Part shown: positions 55,333 to 64,000 of the stretch, one piece after another
How the letters are laid out: every line of letters starts with the position of its first letter
Numbering within the stretch: the stretch's first letter is position 1
Assembly: GCA_034435455.1 (NCBI GenBank)
Contig: DAOTXL010000042.1
Location: 1 to 64,000 of the forward strand
Direction of reading: 5' to 3'
Source: DAOTXL01 sp034435455
Lineage (GTDB): Bacteria; Chloroflexota; Anaerolineae; JAAYZQ01
Length of the DNA stretch: 64,000 bases
Translations under genes and position numbers: made by a program
Notes under the pieces: generated by a model
Told to the model about the DNA's origin: nothing
The model's input: the letters and a program-made list of their open reading frames with translations, nothing else
Databases searched by the model: none

Positions 55333-56963
55333 AGATACCCCAACCCCCGTAACCGCGCCTGGAGTTCGGCCTCCTCCTCCGGCGTCAGCGCCCCTCCGAC
55401 CGGAGGAACCTCTGGCAAAAGCAGCGCCCCTTCCTCATGGCGCACCGGATTGGCCGCCAGGGAGACCGGGTCCAGCGCGCCGGCCAACACCCTCCCATCC
55501 ATCGCCGTTGGCACCGGTTGACCGGCCAGATAAAGCACCGTGGGAGCTACATCCACCAGCGAGGCCCCCTCCACCCGCCCCGGGGCCACCCCCCGTCCCC
55601 AGGCGATCAACATCCCCTCCAGGCTGTGATCGCCCGATGCCCAACCGGTGTCGGCCCATAGCCGCTGTTGCACCGGGCTGGCTGAAAAGGGAGGGCGCAG
55701 GGTAAAGACCAGATCGGGCATCTCCCCCAGGAACGGCCCGCGGTACACCTTCTCCCGCCGCCACACCCGGTCTATCACCCGCAGGCCGGTCTGTGGCTCC
55801 GTCGTCTCCAGCAAGGCCTGGCGGATCTCTTCCCGCAGGCGCTCATAGCCGGCACCCGGCGCGACAATGCCCTGCGGCTCGCGGCCCCGCACGTTGAGGC
55901 GAATGCCCTGCTGGGCATTCCACGGGCAAAAAGCGACGGTCCGCGACCAGTCGAATGCCCCTCCCGGCTGAAACGAGGCGAAATGACGTGAAATGTCCTT
56001 CACCAGTCGCCGCCGCAGATGCTGCACCCGGGGCGTATCCAGCCGTCGCACCCACTGTTCCAGGCGGGAGCGACCTGCTTGAAAGGCCAGCCAGCCGTGC
56101 CCGGCCAGCCACTCGTCGGCGCGGAACTGTCGGGCTGCTGCCTGAAAACCGTGGTCCGACAGGACCAGGACTGTCGTCTCAGGGCCGGCGTCCGCTACCA
56201 GACGGCCCACTGCCCGGTCCAGCGCCGCGTAGAATCGGTAGAGGTCATGGCGCAAGGCCCCGGCCTGGAGCGGATCATGGCCGGGATGGGCCGGATCCAG
56301 GTGCCGCCACAGGGCATGTTGCAGCCGATCCGGCCCGATAAAGGCCACGGCCAGGCAATCGGGCGCGTAGCGATTGCGCAGAAAGCAGGCGGCCTCAGCT
56401 CGCTGCCCGATCATGGCCGTCAGATCGCGCAGCAACGCCCTCTCCCGGCCCCGGTAGAGCTGCCATTCCAGGTCGAAACGGTAGTCAACGAAGCGGCTCA
56501 ACAGCTCCTCTCCCAGCTCCGGCGGGTAGGTGAAGGTCCGTCCCCTGGGTGTGAGCATGCCCGACACCAGAAAGCCGTTCACCGGTTCGGGCGGATAGCT
56601 GACCGGAAAGTTGAAAGCACCGACCCGCAGACCGCCGCGCCCCAGATGGTGCCACAGGGTTGTCGCCGGGTGGGGCCTGGCGTGGCGGTAGGTGCCGTCC
56701 GGCTGGCGGACCATAAAATCGGTGATGCCGTGGCGGGCCGGATTCTGTCCGGTGAGGAACGAGGTCCACGCCGCCGCCGAGTGAGTGGGCACCACCGAGG
56801 TCAGCGGTCCCCACGCCCCCTCATCCCGCAGGCGTGCCAGACAGGGCATGATCCCCGCTGCCAGCAACGGTTCCAGGAGCGGCCAGCACAGCCCGTCCAG
56901 GCCCACGATCAAGAGGCGGGCATGGGGTATTGGAGATTGGGCAGTAGTCCTATTGGCTCCCAT
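55329..56963 (-). CDS. Alkaline-phosphatase-superfamily phosphodiesterase
   Basis: 544 aa, ATG 56963, overlapping the flippase gene by 14 bp. Metal motifs: IVGLDGLCWPLL (first Asp) and VLVLSDHGFQAAA (Asp/His). The nucleophile region VVPTHSAAAWTSFLTG has Ser where related phosphodiesterases usually have Thr, followed by NPARHGI. No signal peptide is evident, which is unusual for the superfamily. Possibly acts on phospho-glycans, lipid-linked sugars or nucleotide sugars of the cluster. It lies between wzx- and wzy-type genes. Confidence 0.85.
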   Translation of the reverse strand: MGANRTTAQSPIPHARLLIVGLDGLCWPLLEPLLAAGIMPCLARLRDEGAWGPLTSVVPTHSAAAWTSFLTGQNPARHGITDFMVRQPDGTYRHARPHPATTLWHHLGRGGLRVGAFNFPVSYPPEPVNGFLVSGMLTPRGRTFTYPPELGEELLSRFVDYRFDLEWQLYRGRERALLRDLTAMIGQRAEAACFLRNRYAPDCLAVAFIGPDRLQHALWRHLDPAHPGHDPLQAGALRHDLYRFYAALDRAVGRLVADAGPETTVLVLSDHGFQAAARQFRADEWLAGHGWLAFQAGRSRLEQWVRRLDTPRVQHLRRRLVKDISRHFASFQPGGAFDWSRTVAFCPWNAQQGIRLNVRGREPQGIVAPGAGYERLREEIRQALLETTEPQTGLRVIDRVWRREKVYRGPFLGEMPDLVFTLRPPFSASPVQQRLWADTGWASGDHSLEGMLIAWGRGVAPGRVEGASLVDVAPTVLYLAGQPVPTAMDGRVLAGALDPVSLAANPVRHEEGALLLPEVPPVGGALTPEEEAELQARLRGLGYL

Positions 56964-58530
56964 TCAGGCCCTCATCTGGGGACAATTCGCTCCTGGCCAC
57001 CTTGAGGCGGTTCCACATCACCGAGATCACCTCCAGGCGCAAGATCGCTCCCAGCCCAAGAAAGGAAAGCAGGCCGGCCAGCCCACTCACCGCCAGGATG
57101 AACAGCAGCCTCCACAATCCGGTTCCCGCGTCCGCCGCTCCCAGCCAGCGGCTCACACCCCACATCACCACCGCCATCGCCACAGAAGCCAGCCCCAGCC
57201 GCCACGTCCAGTGGCTCAACGCCCGCCAGCCGACATCTCCTGCCCGGCGGATCATCCACACCAGCCCCACCATTGCGATCAGGCTGCTGCCCAGCACAAA
57301 CCCCCATGCCAGACCGGTCACCCCCAGCGGTCCGACCAGGGCCAGGTCCAGCGCCACCGCCAGGGCGGATAGCCCGCCGTGAAGAAACACCACCGGCCAG
57401 GGCCGCTGGATGGCATAGGAAAAGGTCTGGACGGCACGATACGGCCCGATGAAAGGCAGGCTCAGGGCATAGACTCCCAGCACTGTGCCCAGCAGCAGGG
57501 CTGCCTGGTGATCCACCTGGCCGCGTTCAAAAAAAAGGCGGACCAGCGGGGTGCTCAGGGCAGCCAGGGCCAGCCCGGCCGGCAGAGCCACGGTCGCTAT
57601 CAGCCTGAGGAGCCGGCTCAATCCGGCGCAGGCGGCCTCCCCCTGCCCCTCGCTCCACAGGGCCGCCAGCGAGGGCAACGCCACCGTGGTCGGGCCGTCG
57701 AACAGGATGCCGGCGGCGATCATGGTCAGACGGTTGGCATAGCTCAACGCCGTCAGGCTGCCCGCCGGCAGGTAGGAACCGAGGAGCCGCTCGGCCAGGA
57801 CCACCCCCTGGCGCAGCAGCAGGCCGGCCAGCGGCGCCGGGACCAGCGCTGCCGCCTGGTGCAACACCGCTCTGGAGCAACCCAGCCCAGGGCGGTAGGG
57901 TACCCGCAGTCGGGCAAACAGCACCCCAACCAGAAGCACCGCCTGGAGCAACGACCCGACCACCAGGCTCCAGGCAACCACCCTGACCCCCTCGTCCCCA
58001 GCCTGCCGGATAACGGCCAGCAGGAGAGCGGCCACCAGACCGGGCAGGGCACTGCTGAACGCCGCCAGGGCAAACCGCTGCCGGGCGTAGAACCCGGCCC
58101 GGCACACCTCGCTCACCGCAGCCAGCAGCACCCGCAGGAAGAGAACGCGCGCCAGATGCGCTGCCAGGGAAGCCTGGTCCGGGCCAAAGCCAGGCGCAGT
58201 GACGGCGATCAGCGGCCGGGCAGCCACCATCCCCCCCACCGTCACCATCAGGGCCGCCAACCCGACCAGGTTCAACAGAGCGCCGAAAGCCGTGTCGTCG
58301 CCCCGGCACCTGCTCAGGACGGTGACCAGCACCGGCTGGATGGCCGCCAGGGTGGTGACCAGGATAAAGGGCAGGGTATAGGCGGCAAAAAAGGCATCGG
58401 TCGCGATCCCCACACCAAAGCGGGCGACGATCAACAGGTCCACCACAAAGCCGGCAACCACGCCCAGCGCAGTGAACAGCGTCACCGTCGTCGAGCGGCG
58501 CAAGAATCGTCCCAACCCTTCTTCTTCCAT
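56950..58530 (-). CDS. MurJ/MviN-family lipid-linked oligosaccharide flippase (Wzx role)
   Basis: 526 aa from ATG 58530; TTG 58563 is a possible alternative start. Fourteen transmembrane helices of the MOP superfamily, with GVGIATDAFFAAYTLPFIL, FYARQRFALAAFSSALPGLV and FSYAIQRPWPVVFLHG. By sequence it is closer to MurJ than to classic Wzx. In this cluster it most likely flips the repeat-unit carrier, but a house-keeping lipid II role is not excluded. Only the TPR gene precedes it. Confidence 0.88.
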   Translation of the reverse strand: MEEEGLGRFLRRSTTVTLFTALGVVAGFVVDLLIVARFGVGIATDAFFAAYTLPFILVTTLAAIQPVLVTVLSRCRGDDTAFGALLNLVGLAALMVTVGGMVAARPLIAVTAPGFGPDQASLAAHLARVLFLRVLLAAVSEVCRAGFYARQRFALAAFSSALPGLVAALLLAVIRQAGDEGVRVVAWSLVVGSLLQAVLLVGVLFARLRVPYRPGLGCSRAVLHQAAALVPAPLAGLLLRQGVVLAERLLGSYLPAGSLTALSYANRLTMIAAGILFDGPTTVALPSLAALWSEGQGEAACAGLSRLLRLIATVALPAGLALAALSTPLVRLFFERGQVDHQAALLLGTVLGVYALSLPFIGPYRAVQTFSYAIQRPWPVVFLHGGLSALAVALDLALVGPLGVTGLAWGFVLGSSLIAMVGLVWMIRRAGDVGWRALSHWTWRLGLASVAMAVVMWGVSRWLGAADAGTGLWRLLFILAVSGLAGLLSFLGLGAILRLEVISVMWNRLKVARSELSPDEGLNGSQ

Positions 58531-58579
58531 CCCTGCTGTAGACCCAGGCCGAGTTGGGGACAAGGTTACGACCCCGCCA

Positions 58580-61500
58580 TCATGGTCTGGCCACGTTTAC
58601 CCATAGTTCAAAGGGCGGCAAAAAGTTGCCGGTGTTGTCCACAATCACCAGCCGGAGCTGGTAGCGCCCCGGTGCCAGCCCTGATACATCCCACACCCCC
58701 AGCAGCCCGTCTACCACCGGCCGATCGTGCAGGTCCCCGATCAACTGCCACTCGCCGCCAGGGGCGCGGTATTCCAGTTTGTAATAGACAAACCCGCTGG
58801 TCAGATTGGCTGTGCCCCGCACCTCCACCCGGCCCCTGACTACCGCTTCAGCCTGGGGCGAGGTGATGACGATCTGGGTCAGACGTTGCAGCCGCTCTTC
58901 CGCCTCGAACTGCTGCGGGTTGGAGGAGGCCAGCGTCAGGTAGATATTCCACTGGTTCAGGGCCTCATTGCGGCGACTGGCCCGCTCATAGAGCAGCGCC
59001 AGCGAGTAGTGAGCATCGGCATATTCGGGCACGCGGGCCAGGATGGCCTCATACTCGCGGATGGCATCATCCACCCGGTCCAGCTTTTCGTAGGTGCGGG
59101 CCAGCAGGCCGGTGGGCCAGGGCTCGCCCGGATAGGCCCTGCGCCAGCCCTGAAACAGCGGCAGGTAGGAATCCAGCCGACCCCACCCGGCATAGATCGA
59201 CAGGATGGCGTCGTAGGTCGCGGTCCGGGCCGGGTCCAGCCGCAGGGCCTGTTGATAGCTCTCGATGGCCTCGTCCATCTTGTTCAGCAGCCGGTAGCCG
59301 TAGCCCACCCGGTCCCAGGCCACCGCTGAACCGGGGAACAGTTCCAACGCCTTCTGGAACTGCTCCCTGGCCTCCTCAACCTTTTCCTCGCGGGCCAGCA
59401 GGTTGCCCAGCCAGGCGTAGCCATAGACGTTCCCCGGCTCGCGGGCCAGCGCCTCGCGGTAGGCGGCCTCGGCCGAAGCCGGGTCGTTCAGCTCCAGGTA
59501 CAGGCTGCCCAGAAACAGGTATGGCCAGGCGGAACTGCGGTCCACCCCGGCGGCCTCAAGGTAACGCTCGATGGCCGCATCATACTCCTCCAGGTCGGCC
59601 AGAGTTTGGGCCAGGCCCAGGTGAGCCCACAGGTTCGACGGCTCGCGCTGCAAGGCCAGTTCATAGGTATCCTGGCTGGCCTGGAGGTTTCCTTCCAGCC
59701 GGTAGAGCAGGGCCAGGGTGATCAGGGCGCCCGCCGAGCTGCGGTTCAGGTCGGCGGCAGCCAGGTAGCGGTCAATGGAGGCCTGGCGTCGGCCCTGCGC
59801 CCGGTCGCCGCTGGCCAGCGATTTCACCACTTCGGCATTGCCCGGCTCCAGGTCGTAGGCCGCCCGGTGTTGGGCTGCCGCATTGTCCAGATCGCCCAGC
59901 ACCTGGTAGGCCCAACCCAGGGCCAGCCGGGCGGTCACATTGCCCGGTTCGAGCTGGACCGCCCGCCGATAGGCATCCAGCTCCTGGTCGGGGTGGAACT
60001 GCGCTCTGTAGACATCCCCCAGCAGCAGATAGGGCCATGCCTTGCCCGGATTGTCGGCGATAGCCTGCCGGGCCAGGGCCGGCATCTCATCCAGCCGGTC
60101 GGCCTGAGCCAGGGCCAGCAGCAGGGTGCTGTACAGGGAGTAGCTATCGGGCGCGAAGCGGATGCCGCGCAGCAACACCTCTACCGCCTCCTGCAGATCG
60201 GCCCGGCGCTGGTACTGGCTTCCCAGGCTGGCCCAGCCCGCTCCTGAGGTCGGGTTGAGCATCGTGGCCTGGCGGTAGGCGTTGAGGGCCTCGGCCGGGC
60301 GGCCCTGTCGCCGATAGACATCACCGCGCCCCACCCAGGCGTCGCTGTTGAGCGGTTCGAGGGCCAGGGCAGCAGCGTAGCCGGTCAGGGCCTCATCCAG
60401 TCGGTTCTGGGCCTGGCGCAGGTTGCCGATCTGCAGGAAAGGCCAGGCCGAGTTGGGGGCCACGCGGCTGGCCTGTTCATATTGCGTCAGCGCCGCACCG
60501 GCCTGCCCTTGCAGCAGGAAAAGGTTGGCCAGCGCCATGTAGGAGGGCAAAAAGGCCGGCTCGACCGTGATGGCCTGGCGGTAATCGGCCAGGGCGGAGG
60601 GCTGATCGGCACGCAAGATGAAAGCGTTGCCCAGCGAGGTATAGGCCCAGCCGGAGGCCGGGGCGGCGGCCACGGCCTGTTTGAGCCGCTGCAACGCCTC
60701 CTGGGGATGCCCCTGGTTTTGCAGGAGTTGGGCCAGGTTGATCAGGCCGGTCGGGTTGGCCGGCGCCAGGCGGATCGCCTCCTCAAAGGCAGCCTGAGCC
60801 TGCGCCACCCGCCCCAGGTCCCACCAGGTCAATCCCAGGCCGATCTGGGCCTGGGGGTTGCCCGGTTCCCAGGTCTGAGCCGCCTGATAGGCAGCGAGTG
60901 CCCGGTCCCGCTGCCGCCAGGCACGGTACAGGTCACCCAGCGCGAGCCGCGCCCAGCCAGCCCCCGGCGCCTGCGCCAGCACCTCCTGGTATACCGCCTC
61001 GGCCTGCGTCCACTTTTGCTCCAGCCGGTACACCTGGGCCAATCCCAGGCTGGCATTGGCGTTGGTGGCGTCCAGGGCCAGCGCCTGGCGGTAGGCAGCC
61101 ACGGCCTCGACCGGGCGGTCCAGGGTGCGGTAGACATCCCCCAACGCGGCATAGCCGGCAGCATATCCCGGTTCGACCGCGATAGCCTCCCGACAGGCGG
61201 ACAGGGCCGCCTGCAGGTTCCCCTGGGCGCGATAGGCGTTGCACAACGCGATGCGGGAGTTGGACAGTCCGGGGAGCTCTTCCACAGCGGACCGGCAGGT
61301 GGCCACCGCCTCGTCAAAACGGACCCGGGCCAGCAGGAATTGGCCCAGCAACAATGTCCCGTTCACGTCACCCGGTTCGACTTCGACCGCACGGCGGGCG
61401 GTGGCTTCGGCCCCGGTCCGGTCGCCGTCGGCCCAGCGGATACCGGCCAGCGCCAGGTAGGGCGCCTGATAGGTCGGTTCCAGCTCCAGGGCATGGCTGT

Positions 61501-64000
61501 AAGCAGCCGTCGCCTGGACCAGGTCCCCCCGCTGTTGGTAGAACCCACCCAGGGCATAGGCCGCCCAACCGGAACCGGGCGCCGCTTCCTGAGCGGCCCG
61601 GTATTGGGCCTCGGCCTGGTCAAAGCGAGCACGGTTCTGGTAAAAAGCTCCCAGGTTGATGAAAGCGGCCGGGTCGGCAGGGGCAGCGGCCTGGCCGGCC
61701 TGCAAAACCGCCTCGGCAGCAGAGGCGTCGCCCTGCAATAAATGGAGGTTCGCCAGGCCGGAATAGGCCGGGGCAAAGGTCGGTTCGACCTCCAGGGCGA
61801 CCTGGAGCGCGGCCAGGACCTGGTCATACCGGCCCTGCAGGCTGTAGAGACCGGCCTGGCTGACCCGCAGCCAGCCGGAAGCGGGGCTGGCCTGGAGAGC
61901 CTCCCGATAGGTGCTCGCTGCCTCGTCGAAGCGGCTCTGCGCCTGATAGAGGGCAGCCAGCCTCCCGTAGCCGGCCGGGTTGCTCCGGTCGCAGGCGAGC
62001 GCAGCATGGTAGGCCGCCTCTGCCCGGTCAACCTGCCCCAGATTGCGATACAGGTCGGCCAGGGCGACATGGGCCCGCAGGTCACCGGCGGCCATGTCAA
62101 CAGCCTGCCGGCAGGCGTCGAGCGCCGCCTGGGGCCGGCCCTGGGCCAGATAAGCATCGCCCAGGCGCAGATAGCCATCGGCCAGGTTCCGGGCAAGTTG
62201 AACAGCCATCCGGCTGGCCGCCGCTGCCTGGTCAAAACGGCCCCAGGTCTGATACAGGCGGGCCAGGCTCAGCCAGGGATCGGGGCTGCTGGCATCGGCC
62301 CGGATAGCCTGCTGCAGGGCCTGTTCGGCCTCCGTGAAACGCCCCAGGGAATGATAGGTGTCGCCCAGGCGCACATAGCCGCCCACCGCCGCCGGTTCCA
62401 ATTCCGTCGCCTTCCGATAAGCAGCCAGGGCCTCGTCCCAGCGGGCGCGGCTGCGGTAGAAATCGCCCACCGCCAGGGAGGGAGCGGCGGCGCCAGGTGC
62501 CAGAGCCGCCGCCGCCTGGAACCGGGCCAGCGCCTTCCCCGGCTGATTCTGCGCCGCATACATCTGACCGAGGGCGATGGGACCGTTGGGGTCGGCCGGG
62601 TTGGCGGCGATAGCCTCCTGAAGCACAGCCTCGGCTTCAGCGGGCCGGGCCTGGCTGCGCAACAGGCCGGCCAGGGCCAGAAAGGACTGGATAAAGGTCG
62701 GGTCGGCGGCCATGGCCCGGCGGTAGCTGGCCTCCGCCTGGGCCACCTGTCCACGCCGGACATAGGCCGAACCGAGGGCCAGATGGGCATAGCCGGAAGC
62801 GGGTGCGGCCTGAGCCCCGGCCTGGAACCAGGTCAACGCTTCGTCAAAACGTCCCCGGTCCTGCAAGAACTGCCCCAGCCGGACATAGCCGCCAGGGGCC
62901 GAGCGGTCGGCATCCAGGGCGGCGCGGCAGGTCGCCTCGGCCTGCTCAAACCGCCCCTGATGGGCATACAGGTCGGCCAGGCCGATCCAGCCCTGGACAA
63001 AGGTGGGATCGTTTTGAGTGGCGGCCAGCCACTCGGCCTGCGCCTGCTCGGTCCGGCCCAAGATCATCAGCAGCCGGGCCAGGGCATCGCGGGCGTAGCC
63101 GGACAGAGGGGAGGTTTGGACGGCGGCGCGCAACGCCACCAGGGCTTTGTCCGCATCGCCAAGCTGCTGATAGGCCTGGCCCAACGCCACGGCTGCATAG
63201 GGGTCAAGCGGGTTGAGGGCCACCGCTTTCTGCCAGGCAGCGATCGCCTGGCCGGTGCGACCCCGGAGCAGATAGAGCGCCCCCAGCCGTTGCCACGGTT
63301 CGCCGGAGGTGGCATCCAGGGCGGCAGCAGCCAGGAACCCGGCTTCTGCCTGGTCAAAGCGCCCCAGGCTCTGATAGACCAGCCCCAGGCCCAGGTGAGG
63401 TTGCAGGTTGCCCGGCTCCAGGGTTCGCGCCTGCTGGTAGGCGGCCTCGGCCTGGTCGAACTGGCCCCAGGCGCGGTAGGCGTCGCCCAGGTTATCCCAC
63501 GGGCCGGCCAGCCCCGGCGACAGGTTGATGGCCCGGCGGTAGGCGGCCAGCGCCTCCTCGCGCTGGTCCCGGCTGCGCAGATAGCCGGCCAGGGCGATCT
63601 GCAGCTCGGCCGAGCCGGGCAGCTTTGACTCCGCCTGACGATAGGTAGCCAGAGCCGCATCGAATCTCCCCTGGCGGCGGTACAGGTTGGCCAGGGAGGT
63701 ATAGGCGCCCAGGTAGGTCGGCTCAGCCTGGAGGGCACGCCGGTAGGCCGCTTCGGCCGGCACGGCCTGCCCCTGCCGGGCATAGAGATCGCCCAACAGG
63801 GTGTGAAGCTGGCCGGAGCCGGGATTGAACTCCAGGCCGGTCCGGTACTCCGCCTCGGCCGCCGCCAGGTCTCCGGTCTGGGCATAGAGGTTGCCCAGAG
63901 CCACATAGCCGGCCGCGTCGGTCGGGGCCAGGGCAATGGCCGCGCGGCAGGCCGCGATGGCCGCCGACAGGTCACCCTGGCTGGCATAAAAGTCGCCCAC
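58580..64000 (-). CDS. Giant TPR-repeat protein (N-terminus outside window)
   Basis: At least 1,806 aa; the frame is open to the right edge and the true start is not seen. About fifty tandem 34-residue TPRs fill ~1,700 residues, with the pattern W/A-xx-LG-xxYxxxGxxxxAxAAYxxAxxLxPxx. Near the C-terminus lies a ~95-residue beta-sandwich domain with VITSPQAEAVVRGRVEVRG and YYKLEYRAPGGEWQLIG, of the kind found at the ends of secreted Chloroflexota proteins. An extracytoplasmic scaffold for polysaccharide assembly is plausible but not proven. Confidence 0.85.
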   Translation of the reverse strand: MGDFYASQGDLSAAIAACRAAIALAPTDAAGYVALGNLYAQTGDLAAAEAEYRTGLEFNPGSGQLHTLLGDLYARQGQAVPAEAAYRRALQAEPTYLGAYTSLANLYRRQGRFDAALATYRQAESKLPGSAELQIALAGYLRSRDQREEALAAYRRAINLSPGLAGPWDNLGDAYRAWGQFDQAEAAYQQARTLEPGNLQPHLGLGLVYQSLGRFDQAEAGFLAAAALDATSGEPWQRLGALYLLRGRTGQAIAAWQKAVALNPLDPYAAVALGQAYQQLGDADKALVALRAAVQTSPLSGYARDALARLLMILGRTEQAQAEWLAATQNDPTFVQGWIGLADLYAHQGRFEQAEATCRAALDADRSAPGGYVRLGQFLQDRGRFDEALTWFQAGAQAAPASGYAHLALGSAYVRRGQVAQAEASYRRAMAADPTFIQSFLALAGLLRSQARPAEAEAVLQEAIAANPADPNGPIALGQMYAAQNQPGKALARFQAAAALAPGAAAPSLAVGDFYRSRARWDEALAAYRKATELEPAAVGGYVRLGDTYHSLGRFTEAEQALQQAIRADASSPDPWLSLARLYQTWGRFDQAAAASRMAVQLARNLADGYLRLGDAYLAQGRPQAALDACRQAVDMAAGDLRAHVALADLYRNLGQVDRAEAAYHAALACDRSNPAGYGRLAALYQAQSRFDEAASTYREALQASPASGWLRVSQAGLYSLQGRYDQVLAALQVALEVEPTFAPAYSGLANLHLLQGDASAAEAVLQAGQAAAPADPAAFINLGAFYQNRARFDQAEAQYRAAQEAAPGSGWAAYALGGFYQQRGDLVQATAAYSHALELEPTYQAPYLALAGIRWADGDRTGAEATARRAVEVEPGDVNGTLLLGQFLLARVRFDEAVATCRSAVEELPGLSNSRIALCNAYRAQGNLQAALSACREAIAVEPGYAAGYAALGDVYRTLDRPVEAVAAYRQALALDATNANASLGLAQVYRLEQKWTQAEAVYQEVLAQAPGAGWARLALGDLYRAWRQRDRALAAYQAAQTWEPGNPQAQIGLGLTWWDLGRVAQAQAAFEEAIRLAPANPTGLINLAQLLQNQGHPQEALQRLKQAVAAAPASGWAYTSLGNAFILRADQPSALADYRQAITVEPAFLPSYMALANLFLLQGQAGAALTQYEQASRVAPNSAWPFLQIGNLRQAQNRLDEALTGYAAALALEPLNSDAWVGRGDVYRRQGRPAEALNAYRQATMLNPTSGAGWASLGSQYQRRADLQEAVEVLLRGIRFAPDSYSLYSTLLLALAQADRLDEMPALARQAIADNPGKAWPYLLLGDVYRAQFHPDQELDAYRRAVQLEPGNVTARLALGWAYQVLGDLDNAAAQHRAAYDLEPGNAEVVKSLASGDRAQGRRQASIDRYLAAADLNRSSAGALITLALLYRLEGNLQASQDTYELALQREPSNLWAHLGLAQTLADLEEYDAAIERYLEAAGVDRSSAWPYLFLGSLYLELNDPASAEAAYREALAREPGNVYGYAWLGNLLAREEKVEEAREQFQKALELFPGSAVAWDRVGYGYRLLNKMDEAIESYQQALRLDPARTATYDAILSIYAGWGRLDSYLPLFQGWRRAYPGEPWPTGLLARTYEKLDRVDDAIREYEAILARVPEYADAHYSLALLYERASRRNEALNQWNIYLTLASSNPQQFEAEERLQRLTQIVITSPQAEAVVRGRVEVRGTANLTSGFVYYKLEYRAPGGEWQLIGDLHDRPVVDGLLGVWDVSGLAPGRYQLRLVIVDNTGNFLPPFELWVNVARP

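Noticed and set aside
1..64000. tRNA, rRNA, integrase, transposase or attachment-site signals
   Set aside because: No cloverleaf-like sequence with a T-loop GTTCGA pattern in context, no DDE or tyrosine-recombinase motifs and no direct repeats bounding a region were found by eye; a tRNAscan/ISfinder search would be decisive.

Overview
The window is one contiguous piece of a high-GC bacterial chromosome, most likely a member of the Chloroflexota (Anaerolineae/Caldilineae-like). This is an inference from three things: long Thr/Pro-rich linkers next to lipoprotein signals and beta-propellers, three tandem M42 aminopeptidases, and many TPR proteins with W-rich repeats. Promoters are clear sigma70/SigA-type boxes with 17-18 bp spacers. 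GTG and TTG starts are common. No rRNA, tRNA, CRISPR array, transposase or phage gene was found.

Layout. 1-10.5 kb (+): the end of a Thr/Pro-rich surface protein, three M42 peptidases, a zinc-ribbon membrane protein, a TPR protein, a thermonuclease-lamin-tail lipoprotein, a prepilin peptidase, a TolB-like propeller, a second TPR protein and a GNAT-thioredoxin-like fusion. 10.5-13 kb (-): a sulfur/Fe-S operon of cysteine desulfurase-like protein, IscU fused to a DUF59-type domain, TusA and DsrE2. The desulfurase homologue lacks the PLP-binding lysine and three other PLP contacts but keeps its catalytic cysteine. 13.2-25 kb (+): a sugar locus with two LacI regulators, a GH130 phosphorylase, an Opp/Dpp-type ABC transporter and a GH94 phosphorylase. 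This suggests import and phosphorolysis of beta-linked gluco/manno-oligosaccharides.

25-38.5 kb: housekeeping and scavenging genes. These are an M20 peptidase, a jelly-roll-like hypothetical, a nitroreductase, an MFS carrier, a DapA/HOGA-type aldolase divergent from a SIS protein, an ABC exporter, a DMT exporter, a LysA-like decarboxylase, a DppA D-aminopeptidase, a threonine aldolase, a four-finger CxxCxGxG mini-protein and a hotdog thioesterase. 38.6-44.6 kb (+): a secreted S33 hydrolase, then a Fur-family regulator and an operon headed by a 13-bp perfect inverted repeat built on TTGCAA. That operon holds a methyltransferase, an FmdE-type protein, an SDR, a CooT-like nickel protein and a small His-ended helical protein. 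Together they look like a nickel (Nur-like) regulon.

44.6-64 kb (-): an exopolysaccharide cluster. Reading in the transcription direction it has a TPR protein of at least 1,800 aa, a MurJ/Wzx flippase, a phosphodiesterase, an O-antigen ligase/polymerase, a Ca-loop beta-helix surface protein, two GT4 glycosyltransferases, a sugar epimerase, a GT26 transferase and a Wzz chain-length regulator.

The most unusual items are the PLP-lysine-less desulfurase with its sulfur-carrier neighbours, and the putative nickel operon with its operator.
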